This document shows positions 10,603 through 23,946 of a DNA stretch of 64,000 nucleotides, piece by piece (the stretch's first letter is position 1; the number at the start of each line of letters is the position of its first letter). This DNA comes from Halichondria panicea (taxonomy: Eukaryota; Porifera; Demospongiae; Suberitida; Halichondriidae), in assembly GCF_963675165.1 (NCBI RefSeq), contig NC_087382.1, forward strand, positions 4,441,963-4,505,962, written 5' to 3'. Made by a program: the position numbers and the translations under genes. The notes beneath the pieces are model-generated. The model saw only the letters and a program-made list of their open reading frames with translations, was not told the origin of the DNA and ran no database searches.

Positions 10603-13114
10603 GGGATCGACTAAGTTCACCGAAGTTGATGAGGATCACGTGATTACTGATCGACCTTTGTCCTCCTTACAACATTAATATGCGAGGAAACTTCAGTGAT
10701 TCAACTACACATCAGTGGCGTAGCCAGAGGGGGGCAGAGGGTGCTCCAGCACCCCCCTCTGGCCTCAGACTCTGCTCCACAAGTTCCTTAGCTAAGCTAC
10801 ATGTAGCTAGCTAGCTGATATGAGAAAACTAGAGCTCTTATGCGATCAACTCAAAACTCCACCTCCAACTAGCTAGCTCCACCTCCAAATTTCATTCCAG
10901 CCAGTGCACATGCGCAAAGCCACGTGGGCTGAGCAGACCAAGGTCCCCCACAGACTATTCAGCAGCTATCACCATCATCATCATGTCACTCTTTCAGTTG
11001 AGCCCAAGTTCACAGAGCAGCACTGCAAAACTGCAAGTGGCTTGCCACCCTGTCCTGCTAATTCACAAGCAGAACCTGGTTAGCAGCTGCATGATTTAAT
11101 TGTCACAACTCAAAACAATGCATTTTATAGGACATAATTCAGATGAAGATGTGGCTTAACCACCAGTACCCTCAAAGCAGCAGTACCTCATTTCTTTAGC
11201 CAGATTACGCTAGAATCAATCTCAGAGCATGTAACAACAAAAATTTTCTGGGGGAGTGCCCCCAGACTCCCCCCCGTTGGAGCGTATTTTGCACCGCCGG
11301 AGCGCACTGGTAATTCAGACAACCCATTCATCCAGCACCCCCCTCTCTCAAATCCTGGCTACGCCCCTGCACATGCTTACATGATGTATAAGTTATAGCT
11401 AATTAAGCCTATGCAATTATTATTGCATGCTATAGCTATATGGATGCATTACTACAGAGGTGGAGAGTGCAGAGTTGGCCTATACTATGAAGGTTACTTA
11501 TAATATCAGTTCAAGACTATGTCATCACTAATTAGTGAGACAGCAGCACCAAGCATACAAGCATGCACAGTATCAACATTTGGTATAAACTATTGAACGG
11601 TTGTACGCAATGAAAAATAAAATAATGCCAAAAGTGACAAACAAGGAAAGATGGTAATAATACAATAAACTCTGAGACAATAAATAAACAGAGCAGTAAT
11701 GTACAGTAATAAGAGTCTTTCACTCTGCAGGTCCCTACTTGTAGCAGTCAGGCGAAGATTTCTGGGAAAAGAAAAATGTGGTCAACTTATGATACTGCTT
11801 TTCTGTTGACAGACATGCACACAACGTTAATAGATTACCAATTAAATGTATGGTCAACATTAAAGAAAGAGTGCAAACATGCTCGGCTACAAGGCACAAA
11901 AAAACATGAAAACTACGTACCCAGTACTCCCATCAGGCCCACATAATTATGTTTATACTACTGACTGGACTGACCTGTCATAATTGTTATAAAAGTGCAT
12001 AAATCAGCATAATTCTCACCCCAAAAATGTGACTATTATAAATTATACTGTATATCTTCTAATTTATCGGACACTTCAAGTGCTCTATATTAGATCTGTT
12101 CCAATTATACCCGGACAATTTTCAATTTTTTGCTGTCCGAACATTATTTATACGGTAGTATAATTAATAGTATGGCTAAGAATGCAATATGGAACTAATA
12201 GCACAAGTATAACAAGCAGCAATGGCAAGGTTACTAATTGCACGAGATGTAGCCGAGTACTATTACCCTTGCCAGAGCTTGTTATGAATGCCTTATTGCA
12301 CGAGTAACCATACTAATCATGTATAATTAAGTTTTGACGTTATTCGAAAACAATACGTTGTCATTAACAGCGTGCAATTATTTGACAGGTACTTGTACGC
12401 TGTCAATGACAACGTGCAATTACTGTACTGGATGTGATACGGGATTAATTGCTGTACACTCTCCATGCAGTCGCTAATAGCACATCATACGATTATGATT
12501 GAAATAATACCAGCATAATCTACCAACCCCTACCGTAAGCTAGCCCAGTAACTCCATACACACCCTGAAGAGTATACCTGGGCATGTGAACAGAATTTCA
12601 GCCGGGGTATTTTATAATGAGATGGCCAAGATTGTGGTGGAAAGTGGGAGAGATAATGTCATGTGTACTATAATGCTTCTGCTTTCCAGCTGTGTTTTGC
12701 TACCCTTAAGGTTCACTGCAAGAAAATGGAAACTACTGGTTACTGGGATATCTACACAGCAGCTAACTTGATGAAGGCTACATCTTCTCGGTAAGCCGGC
12801 AACCAGACAGCCAATGTTACCATTCATTGGATTTGCTATTGACCAAACGAGCGACTCTATCCACAAGAAAAATATTCAGACCCAGTACTAAATAAGATAT
12901 TTCCCACCAAAGGGATACTACATATAATACTATAGAGCTCAAATACTTTGGAATGCCACTTTGCCCCTTCTACAATGTATATAAACCTCTTGCTTACCTC
13001 AATGGACAGTGCTCCTGAGCTCCAGTCAGCAACATCAACTGTAGATTCAACCATTCAACTTAACCAAGAATCAAGCTTAGGCCTACTTTGTTACTGATGT
13101 CATTCCCTGCATTT
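10603..13114. repeat. Left arm of a long inverted repeat
   Basis: Apart from the 657-bp insertion at 10713-11369, this arm is nearly identical to the reverse complement of 14747-16745. The outer end is gggatcgactaagttcac, the inner end attccctgcattt. Arm length without insertions is about 1.85 kb, with scattered point changes. The arm contains a MITE-type terminus (ctaccaacccct, ending near 12530) and no gene that can be supported. Its short frames recur mirrored in the other arm, which reflects the duplication rather than coding. Confidence 0.9.
10713..11369. mobile_element. 657-bp insertion with CAGTGGCGTAGCCAG ends
   Basis: It starts CAGTGGCGTAGCCAG and ends CTGGCTACGCCCCTG. Next inside, a run of cacccccctct occurs at both ends. 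It is flanked by the direct repeat CACAT (10708-10712 and 11370-11374). This terminal type is typical of non-autonomous class II DNA transposons in animals; the superfamily cannot be fixed. Non-coding. Confidence 0.8.
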
Positions 13115-13163
13115 ATCCCAGCCTGGATTAATTCGAGGCTAGTCTGTCCACGTGCATGTACCT

Positions 13164-13244
13164 CAATAATTATCCGCCCACGCCCCGCCCAAGTCGTATG
13201 TTTTTGCTGAGGGGCTATAGCGGGGCGTGGGCGGATAATTATTG
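13164..13244. repeat. Hairpin with 25-bp perfect arms
   Basis: The arms caataattatccgcccacgc... (13164-13188) and its exact inverse (13220-13244) surround a 31-bp loop. It sits about 110 bp upstream of the intact glycosyltransferase-like gene and just inside the left arm of the long inverted repeat. Confidence 0.85.
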
Positions 13245-13355
13245 CTCAGAGCTGCACGCGCCTGTGTACCCTGCATAAAACCTCAACGTTGAAGACTAGG
13301 TAGGGATTCGCTTCGCTCCCCCCAATTATCAAACAAAAGGAAACAACTGACTATT

Positions 13356-14399
13356 ATGGTGAAGGTGAATCAACTTAATTTTAAGGTGACTTTATTATTT
13401 GTTTTGCTTAGCACTGTCATAGTGCTATGGTATTTATCTAACTTACATTTTACGGCCATGAATGAGCAAGCCAATGTTCATATTGAACACTCGAACTCTA
13501 GTGAAACAAGACTCCCTGCTATTGATGATGCTATTGATATTGAAGTTACACCGACTCGCTTTCTCTATCTAACACAGACAGAACACTGTATTCCAGCTTA
13601 TCTAAGGTCTCCCAAAGTGATTGGTGACTCTGAAGCATGTCAGTGTGATGTTATTATCCTCAGTTACAAAAAGAAGTGCGATGACACGTCATTGCCTCAT
13701 TTCCAATACTTATTCAACTCTAGTAAGTCTACAACCTGGACTGTAGGAAGAAACTTGCTTTACGAAGCAGCCAAGGAAAGGAAAGACAAGTACATCCACT
13801 ACATTTTCATGGACGATGATGTTAAACTAATATCATTAAAATGGTTCGACACACAGAATCCATGGAGGATGTATGAGAAGTCTCTCAAGACCTTCCAACC
13901 AGCTGTAGTTGTCGTCCAATTAATCAGTAAGAAGTTCTCAAGTGAAATTTTTCCTGAGCGAGTGAATTGTGAACCCACACGATACATACAAGTATACTTC
14001 ATGGATGCTATCTTTAATGCCTTTCACTATCAAGCAATACACCACATACTTCCATACACAACAAAGTATGATTCACTGAGCTGGTGGTACTCACAAATGT
14101 ATACTATCATCAAATGTAATATCTTATTTAATAAAGAGGTGGTTATCGACCCTCGGTTTAAAGTACAAAACCCACAGCACCACAACTACCCACAAAGCTA
14201 TTTTACTCAGGATGTCCTCAGTAATATTGTCTCTGAAATTCGATCAGAAGTACCAGAAAAGTATAGAAATTCAGTTGAACCTATTTTACAGCAATGGACA
14301 GATGATGATAGCTCAAAGGGGTTACTGGGCCAACAAACATGCAAACGTGATTTGTCTGCACATCCATATAGGCCTTACGAGAATCTGGCTAGTAATTAA
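13356..14399 (+). CDS. Putative type II membrane glycosyltransferase
   Basis: An intact 347-residue protein. A short cytoplasmic N-terminus is followed by one membrane anchor (residues about 8-28, FKVTLLFVLLSTVIVLWYL), the usual shape of a Golgi enzyme. The lumenal part has paired cysteines (ACQCDVIILSYKKKC), a conserved 'TVGRNLLYEAA' segment and YIHYIFMDDDV, where DDD fits the metal-binding DxD motif of GT-A glycosyltransferases. Several N-glycosylation sequons are present (for example NSS). The substrate is unknown and no CAZy family can be named from sequence alone. The gene lies alone between the arms of a 1.85-kb inverted repeat. Two defective relatives lie at 6282-7600. The ATG at 13356 is supported by alignment with the copy at 6630. 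Confidence 0.7.
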   Translation: MVKVNQLNFKVTLLFVLLSTVIVLWYLSNLHFTAMNEQANVHIEHSNSSETRLPAIDDAIDIEVTPTRFLYLTQTEHCIPAYLRSPKVIGDSEACQCDVIILSYKKKCDDTSLPHFQYLFNSSKSTTWTVGRNLLYEAAKERKDKYIHYIFMDDDVKLISLKWFDTQNPWRMYEKSLKTFQPAVVVVQLISKKFSSEIFPERVNCEPTRYIQVYFMDAIFNAFHYQAIHHILPYTTKYDSLSWWYSQMYTIIKCNILFNKEVVIDPRFKVQNPQHHNYPQSYFTQDVLSNIVSEIRSEVPEKYRNSVEPILQQWTDDDSSKGLLGQQTCKRDLSAHPYRPYENLASN

Positions 14400-14746
14400 C
14401 TTGTTAAATGTATATTGTTATGTTATTGTTATTTGTTTATTTGCCTGCTTGGATAGATCTATCCAGTGCTTAGCCTCGATTCTAGCCTCTACACAGGCTC
14501 TCCTTTTTGTTCTTTATCACAATCGTTCAATAAGATAAAATACTGTATTAATCGTTCAATGAGATAAAATACGATATTAATTGGAGGAATAAAGAAAGAA
14601 ATAGACGTAGAGTTAGAGCCCGGGATCGCTAAGTTCACCGAAGTTGATGAGGATCATCACGTGGTGGGTGGGTGGACTCCACCTTGATTCTTGTTTACTC
14701 TGTTCACAATCACAGTGCAGTGCACAGTATTATTTATCATAGGCAC
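14400..14746. other. 3' flank of the glycosyltransferase gene, with a dispersed motif
   Basis: No further gene. Bases 14621-14663 (gggatcgctaagttcaccga and onward) repeat, in direct orientation, the outermost sequence of the left inverted-repeat arm at 10603-10645. That terminal motif therefore occurs three times around this locus. Confidence 0.6.
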
Positions 14747-16745
14747 AAATGCAGGGAATGACATCAGTAACAAAGTAGGCCTAAGCTTGATTCTTGGTTA
14801 AGTTGAATGGTTGAATCTACAGTTGATGTTGCTGACTGGAGCTCAGGAGCACTGTCCATTGAGGTAAGCAAGAGGTTTATATACATTGTAGAAGGGGCAA
14901 AGTGGCATTCCAAAGTATTTGAGCTCTATAGTATTATATGTAGTATCCCTTTGGTGGAAAATATCTTATTTAGTACTGGGTCTGAATATTTTTCTTGTGG
15001 ATAGAGTCGCTCGTTTGGTCAATAGCAAATCCAATGAATGGTAACATTGGCTGTCTGGTTGCCGGCTTACTGAGAAGATGTAGCCTTCATCAAGTTAGCT
15101 GCTGCGTAGATATCCCAGTAACCAGTAGTTTCCATTTTCTTGCAGTGAACCTTAAGGGTAGCAAAACACAGCTGGAAAGCAGAAGCATTATAGTAAACAT
15201 GACATTATCTCTCCCACTTTCCACCACAATCTTGGCCATCTCATTATAAAATACCCCGGCTGAAATTCTGTTCACATGCCCAGGTATACTCTTCAGGGTG
15301 TGTATGGAGTTACTGGGCTAGCTTACGGTAGGGGTTGGTAGATTATGCTGGTATTATTTCAATCATAATCGTATGATGTGCTATTAGCGACTGCATGGAG
15401 AGTGTACAGCAATTAATCCCGTATCACATCCAGTACAGTAATTGCACGTTGTCATTGACAGTGTACAATTACCTGTCAAATAATTGCACGCTGTTAATGA
15501 CAACGTATTGTTTTCGAATAACGTCAAAACTTAATTATACATGATTAGTATGGTTACTCGTGCAATAAGGCATTCATAACAAGCTCTGGCAAGGGTAATA
15601 GTACTCGGCTACATCTCGTGCAATTAGTAGCCTTGCCATTGCTGCTTGTTATACTTGTGCTATTAGTTCCATATTGCATTCTTAGCCATACTATTAATTA
15701 TACTACCGTATAAATAATGTTCGGACAGCAAAAAATTGAAAATTGTCCGGGTATAATTGGAACAGATCTAATATAGAGCACTTGAAGTGTCCGATAAATT
15801 AGAAGATATACAGTATAATTTATAATAGTCACATTTTTGGGGTGAGAATTATGCTGATTTATGCACTTTTATAACAATTATGACAGGTCAGTCCAGTCAG
15901 TAGTATAAACATAATTATGTGGGCCTGATGGGAGTACTGGGTACGTAGTTTTCATGTTTTTTTATGCCTTGTAGCCGAGCATGTTTGCACTCTTTCTTTA
16001 ATGTTGACCATACATTTAATTGGTAATCTATTAACGTTGTGTGCATGTCTGTCAACAGAAAAGCAGTATCATAAGTTGACCACATTTTTCTTTTCCCAGA
16101 AATCTTCGCCTGACTGCTACAAGTAGGGACCTGCAGAGTGAAAGACTCTTATTACTGTACATTACTGCTCTGTTTATTTATTGTCTCAGAGCTAGTTTAT
16201 TGTATTATTACCATCTTTCCTTGTTTGTTATTTTTGGCATTATTTTATTTTTCATTGCGTACAACCGTTCAATAGTTTATACCAAATGTTGATACTGTGC
16301 ATGCTTGTATGCTTGGTGCTGCTGTCTCACTAATTAGTGATGACATAGTCTTGAACTGATATTATAAGTAACCTTCATAGTATAGGCCAACTCTGCACTC
16401 TCCAACTCTGTAGTAATGCATCCATATAGCTATAGCATGCAATAATAATTGCATAGGCTTAATTAGCTATAACTTATACATATTAAATGTAAGCACGCAC
16501 TGTAAAAAATGGTGTGTGGTTTTGACGCAAGTGCGTGACTATTGTGGCAATTATCAGGAAAAACGCAAGAAAAAACGCACGTTTGCCACAATAGCCACGC
16601 ACTCTGCGTCAAAACCACACATCATTTTTTACAGTGCGTGTAGTTGAATCACTGAAGTTTCCTCGCATATTAATGTTGTAAGGAGGACAAAGGTCGATCA
16701 GTATCACGTGATCCTCATCAACTTCGGTGAACTTAGTCGATCCCG
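14747..16745. repeat. Right arm of the long inverted repeat
   Basis: Reverse complement of the left arm (10603-13114) over about 1.85 kb with few differences. It carries its own insertion (16498-16636), absent from the left arm. The inner end is aaatgcagggaatgac, the outer end ttagtcgatccc. Confidence 0.9.
16498..16636. mobile_element. 139-bp foldback insertion with CACTGTAAAAAATG ends
   Basis: It begins CACTGTAAAAAATGGTGTG and ends CACATCATTTTTTACAGTG. The arms pair over most of the length. It is flanked by CG on both sides. The left arm of the long inverted repeat shows the empty site. The CACTG termini suggest a CACTA-like non-autonomous element, but the superfamily is not certain. Confidence 0.75.
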
Positions 16746-17189
16746 TTAGAGCCCCTATCGGGAAGTCGCGTGAGGGTAGAAGGGTGAAAATGAGCATGGG
16801 CATATGCTGAACTAGATGTTGGACTGCCCACGCAGAGATCTATGACTAATAAAACTTTGCCTGAAGCAAGCTGGACATGGACTTGGAACTGGAAGTTTGC
16901 AAGCACTATAGCTAGCTCTATACCTTAGCCTAAGGCTTAGGCTTAGCTAGATGATCTACTACTGTACTAGTCTAGATTGTGAATTTGTGTGTTCAGATTC
17001 TATCAGACTATCACCTTTTCTTGTGTCTTTCTACATGCTATAGTCTATAGTATAAATTAGTCATCATTATAATATAGCAGGTAGCTACTGCCACCAGAGC
17101 TGGCCACGCTGGTTCTCTGATCTGACTTAGTACTTACTTGCAGCACAGCTTGGTGGTTGTCTCAGTACATTAACTCTGAATGTGTGGGA
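16746..17189. other. Intergenic, nothing recognised
   Basis: AT-rich spacer with 'gctagct'-type short repeats and no supported gene. A segment near 17106 (ccacgctggttc) is repeated inverted near 17440, outside the next foldback element. Confidence 0.4.
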
Positions 17190-17407
17190 GAATACCTTAC
17201 GTCACGATTGTGGGCTAGCCTCGATCCCAGGCCTTACTTTTTCTTGCTGTTGTCACTGTTCATCCATAAAGACATCGTGAGGCAGCAAAGAAAGAAATGG
17301 GCGTACAGTTAAGAAAAAGTAAGGCTTGGCTCGGGAAATCGCGTGATCCACAAGGATTTTTATGAACATGGGCGATATGTAGCCCACAATCTTGACGTAA
17401 GATATTC
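17190..17407. mobile_element. Foldback element upstream of the helicase gene
   Basis: The outer ends gaataccttacgtcacgatt then gtgggct pair with the right end, agcccacaatcttgacgtaa then gatattc. An inner pair, ccttactttttctt and aagaaaaagtaagg, is visible. It carries the dispersed 'tagcctcgatcccaggcc' motif. Confidence 0.65.
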
Positions 17408-17533
17408 ACCCACGCTTTTATAGACCGGCTAGAAATCTAACTTGCCAGGAACCAGCGTGGCTAGGCTAGCTAGCCTGGAGCTCTGGAGGCAGCCTAGCTA
17501 GCTAGCTAGGTAGATAAAATAATCCTAGACAAC

Positions 17534-19954
17534 ATGCAGCCTATAGTTCAGCTACAAGGCAACAAGCACTTCTGTTATCAAGTCAGAAAGTAAGTTTTGT
17601 TCATTAACTAAGGCTATAGATATATGGCCTGGCATATAATTTTGTACTTGCATGACTGTGCTAGATATATAATATATTAGATCTAGTCGATGTTTCCCTG
17701 GTGGTGAAAAAGTAGACATTGTGATATTTATTATAATGCTCAGCAGACTTGCGCAATAGTGACACTCTAGTAAAATTTGAATGTGTACATAGATCTCTAG
17801 CTACCTGTATTGTCTCAGTTGATAGCCTACTAGAAGGTCTCCATCAGTCAAACATGTCCTGTTCTGTAGCTGCAGGTAGCTGTAGAGATAGACCTAGATT
17901 GACAGAAAGTAGTGACAGAATTGTGCTAACAGCATTAGTGAAGTACTTCCACTACGTCTCTGAGACCTGGTCAGCTAGAGGCAGTGCAACCTGTACTTAA
18001 TGGTGAAGATGTTTTCATAAGAATGGCAACTGGTTCCGGAAAATCTTTGTGTATGTTTCTTCCCCCGTTGAGTTCAAGTGACACGTCGGCTGCAGCTGTA
18101 GTAATCAGCCCTTTGAATGGCCTAATGGAGCAACAAGTGAGTTCAGGTGGTTGTTGAAAGATGTTTTAGCTTTGTGTTTTTTTAGGTGGGGCAAATCACC
18201 AGCATAGGAGTGAGTGCAACTCTGGCAACAAAGAATAACTATGATGCCGCTGCTCAAGGAAGTTATAGATTTGGTAAGACTTTTATATATGCATGCATGC
18301 ATGGTTATGCATGGAATCACTTTCTACTGGTATATAGTTTTTATGTCTCCTGAAACGGTTGTAAGTGCACCATGGCGTCAGTTCTTTACAACTCCTTTCG
18401 CTAAACAACACCTTGTTCTAGTTGCTGTTGATGAAGCTCACTGCATCACTGATTGGTTAGTTAACAACTATTTCCAGGGTAGTTATGTATATATAAGTAC
18501 TTCTGGTTTAATTAAGGTGCCGCTTTTTAAGTTTTTGAGGCTATAATTATAGTGTATATGCAAAGCCAATGATTCCTTATATGGGAGAAATCTCCTGGTG
18601 GCACCTTATTAGAAGGGGGCCTCTTTTAGAAGTAGTGCGGTATATAATTTTTCTTCTTAAAATAGGGGGAAGTCATTTCAGCCTGCCTTTGAGAAGCTCG
18701 GTTGTTTGAGAGCTTTAACAAGAGTGCCTTTCATGGCTCTAACTGCTACAGCTTCAAGTGAAACACAAGATGCTATAGTAAAGTCTCTCCATCTCGTACA
18801 TCCAGTTTTTGTCTCCCAGCCACTGGATCGCCCTAATATTTATGTGTCTGCTAGTCCACTTAAGGCGTTAACTGTGAGTATAATTATATATACCTTACTG
18901 AAACCTTTATGTTCTAAATACTCTATAATTATATAGACTGACTGAGTGGAATTCTTCGGTGTGCATCTCCAAACAGCATTCCCAAAATCTTGATTTTTGT
19001 TCGTACCAAGAATGATGCATGTAAAGTGTATGGTGTCCTGAAGACAGCTGCTTACTGTTCTAAATATGTTGGAATGTATCATGCATCATTGACAAGCCAA
19101 ACCAAGTTGATAATAAGGACTGACTTCCAAGGCAACACACAACTCCGTTGTCTGGTGGCAACTGTAGCATTTGGAATGGTATACTTTAACAATGTAATTA
19201 ATATTCTTTTCTTACAGGGGATGGACGTTGGAGACATCAAGGTAGTTATTGTTTATGGTGCCCCAAATGGAATCAATGAACTGCATCAGGTAACTATAGC
19301 TCGTGTTTTCTTAGTGTGCCAAATATTTATGATCAAACTTCTGTTTATATATAGCTTTTTGGGCGTGCCGGAAGAGACGGAACTGCTGCCCGCGCTCATG
19401 TTTTCTACAGTAACAAACAAAAAAACATAAATCCAGTCATCGAAAATTTTTGTAAATCGAAGGAAAACTGTAGAAGAAAGTTTATGTTATCAGCTGTAGG
19501 ATGTTCCCATAGTGTAGCGAGGAACACGTCGACTGATACCAGTAATCATAATCCATGCTGCGATGTTTGTGATCCTAGTGTTTGTTCTGCTCATATAGTG
19601 TGTTTACAGCCTGTTTTGTCATCAGCAAGAAGACCCAAACGTCGGCGTGTAAGAGTAGCCTCACCGGAAGATAGCACAAATCTAGAAGAGAAGCTCAGAA
19701 AAGTACGGGATGATATCATTTTAAAACACCCTGGATTTCAAATGTTAGGTGGCGAATTCGTTTTATCATCATCTGTAATTAAGGCGATGTGTAAAGATGT
19801 GCAATTTATAGATTCGGTTGAGTACATAAAGGAACGTTTTGGTGTGAGACCTGAATTGTGCGATGAACTATTTTCTGTAATTGAGAGTGTTTTTTTACTA
19901 CTCCATCGGCTAGTAAAAGGCTACACTAATTTTTATTCTTTTTATGTTTTGTGA
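17534..19954 (+). CDS. RecQ-like ATP-dependent DNA helicase (spliced, one apparent frameshift)
   Basis: A superfamily 2 helicase spread over several exons: about 17955-18136 (LRPGQLEAVQP, then motif I ATGSGKS), 18186-18273, 18338-18455 (motif II DEAHCITDW), 18666-18873 (motif III MALTATAS, DRPNIYVS), 18937-19178 (ILIFVRTKND), 19218-19289 (GMGMDVGDIKVVIVYGAP) and 19355-19954 (LFGRAGRDGTAA, the RecQ-type motif VI). The last exon also has a RecQ zinc-binding pattern (CKSKENCRR...CCDVC) and a C-terminal extension. Introns have gt...ag borders. The first exon is uncertain; an ATG at 17534 followed by gtaagt is one candidate. Near 18943 one base seems to be missing, because TDLSGILRC is expected but a stop appears. 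The gene converges on the DUF6589-like gene with about 115 bp between stops, which suggests a two-gene mobile element rather than a host repair gene. Confidence 0.85.
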
Positions 19955-20069
19955 ATAATTATAATTATGGTGATCAGGTGACATTGAAATGAAAACACAT
20001 AGCTACATGTATATAGCTAACGGAACAGTATTTAAAACAACATAATGGGAAACATCGTACTCTGCATGG

Positions 20070-22051
<1,982 letters not shown>

Positions 22052-23437
22052 ATCAGCACATAATAGCCATACTAGCTAGATCCGCCTAGATCCAGTCATG
22101 TTCTACTGCTGAGTCAGCAAAAACGAAAAGCAATTTGGCCTGGAATGTCATTAAAAGGTCATAATTAGTGAAAGTTCAAGTGATGTCCGACCTCCTCTAG
22201 GGAAATATGACAGGAAACAAAATGTGAAGAATCTCTGCTTTGGTATCCTGTTCCTGCCACGCCCAGATACAATCAATACCAGGCCGTATTTTTCAACTTC
22301 GTTCTATTAAAAAAAAATCGGCCTGGGACCGTGCCAGTACATCAACATCTACAGTGGTTTTCATACTCCAAGCACTGTAACCACAATGTAGTGATCAATA
22401 TTTTGGTTGGCTTCTGTTATGATTGATAATAATTAACTTGGAATTGCCATGGCCTGCAAAATCCAACCTTATAATTATATACACTGTAACTGATGGGTGT
22501 TTTAATTTGGCGATCTATTGCTAGAAGCATAGATCTATGCTAGAAGGAAGTATAGTATATTTACACACTGAATAATTATATGTGTTGTGATTGCAGATAT
22601 TGATCAGCTGTTGCTTGGAGAGATTATCATGATGAACATTTTTGCATTAATTAATTTTGCATGAGAAACTCAGAGTGGGAAATGATCTTACATGATTGTT
22701 GTTAAAAACGATCGATGCCAAAAGTCCAAGTCTATGAATAATGAAACACAGAGGAGGAACGCCAGGGTCAATAGGGTAACGTTTAATGAAGGATTAAACA
22801 TTCTTGTTCTGGGTTCTTGACCTTTGCTTGCATATAGCAGCTTAGCACTTCTGTTCTTTATTTGCCTGCTTGGAAAGCTAAATCTATCCCAGTGCAGCAA
22901 GCCAGTAGCTACATCAAAATTTATACCCTAGCCACGGAAGGCTCATTTCCATATCTTGTGGTTTCGAAGAATGCAATAAAAGGTCAAAGGTTGCAATTAA
23001 ATCCTGGATCTCCTCTCTCAAGCTGATTCCTCTGGGGCGCGATAGCTTAACCAATTTCCAGCCTTCAAAGACGTTGCTTAGACTAAGCCTTAGTTCTTTT
23101 TACATCAAAAAAGCTTCTTAGAACTAGTAATGTGCCTTCAAACGATTAAATAATGTTTGCTTTATGCGTGTTATTAGTAAGTGCTAACGCATTAGATCTG
23201 AAGGTCAGGAATGCAATACGCATTGGGTCCAAAGGTCAGGAATGCAGTACGCAATAATTTTTTAGTGTCATTATCCTTGACCTTTTGACCTTGTCGAACC
23301 TCCTCTGGGTGTAGCCTCGAATCCAGCCAGACCACAAAGACAAAGAGAAAGGCGGCCCTGGTATATTGTGCATGCGCATGAGCGAAATAATTCATCATAA
23401 ATAATAATTATTATATATATAAGAATTGGACAAAAAG
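22052..23437. other. Intergenic, with a small CCAGGCCG palindrome at 22279-22327
   Basis: No gene is supported. 22279-22327 starts ccaggccg and ends cggcctgg around an A-rich centre, another member of the palindrome family with these ends. Near 23200-23255 a 'aaggtcaggaatgca.tacgca' unit occurs twice. Confidence 0.5.
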
Positions 23438-23508
23438 GGGTTGATGTCTCATGTAAGATGGATCTGTAAAGAGCAGAGTAGATCCATCCTTATATGAGAC
23501 ATCAACCC
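23438..23508. repeat. 71-bp inverted repeat
   Basis: gggttgatgtctcatgtaag pairs with a mirrored copy ending atgagacatcaaccc; the arms continue through 'atggatct'. The spacer is about 17 bp. Confidence 0.8.
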
Positions 23509-23564
23509 AAAAAGGAAGAATACGTATGACCACGTGGTTAAACTGTTCATGACCACAATGGTAG

Positions 23565-23946
23565 TAGGGGTTGGTAGATTATGCTTGAGATATTACCTAT
23601 TATGCTATTCTTTTATGCTCAAGTAAACAGCCTTTTCAAACTGCCTATTATTCTTTTCAAATCGCCTATTCCCCATGTCGTTGCACAAGTAACATCAAAC
23701 TATAAATAATTGCCGTGACTCTATCTATATTAACACGAATTGCAAGGTCAGGAGATAATTAACTATCAGTATAATAATACTTCCAAAATGTTTATACTAT
23801 GACTCGTACTGACCTGTATTTCTGTGAAATCTGCCTATTCTTCTCGTAATTGTTATAAATGTGCCTATTATCGGCCAGCATAACTCTCACCCAAAAAATG
23901 TACCAATTATGCTCAAGATTATGCTAGCATAATCTACCAACCCCTA
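23565..23946 (-). mobile_element. MITE copy 3, complete (about 380 bp)
   Basis: The terminal inverted repeats are aggggttggtagattatgct and its exact inverse agcataatctaccaacccct. Copies 1 and 2 lie at 3391-3650 and 4489-4793, and a related element is embedded in both arms of the long inverted repeat. The flanks both contain 'atggtagt' (ending at 23565 on the left, starting at about 23950 on the right), a possible 8-bp target duplication displaced by a few A residues; a TA duplication is the alternative. Confidence 0.8.

Noticed and set aside
12586-13054. Short frames repeated mirrored at 14807-15275
   Set aside because: Their conservation is explained by the inverted-repeat arms. No domain, no start context and no third independent copy support coding.
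17534-17589. Firm assignment of the first helicase exon
   Set aside because: The ATG followed by gtaagt is attractive, but its phase does not join cleanly to the next candidate exon, so it is only mentioned as a possibility.
17749-18000. Separate small gene before the helicase
   Set aside because: Most of it is intron or 5' exon sequence of the helicase read in another frame; the frame coding LRPGQLEAV overlaps its end.
22688-23398. Minus-strand frames at 22688-22900 and 23192-23398
   Set aside because: Short, without recognisable features, in repeat-bearing intergenic DNA; expected by chance.
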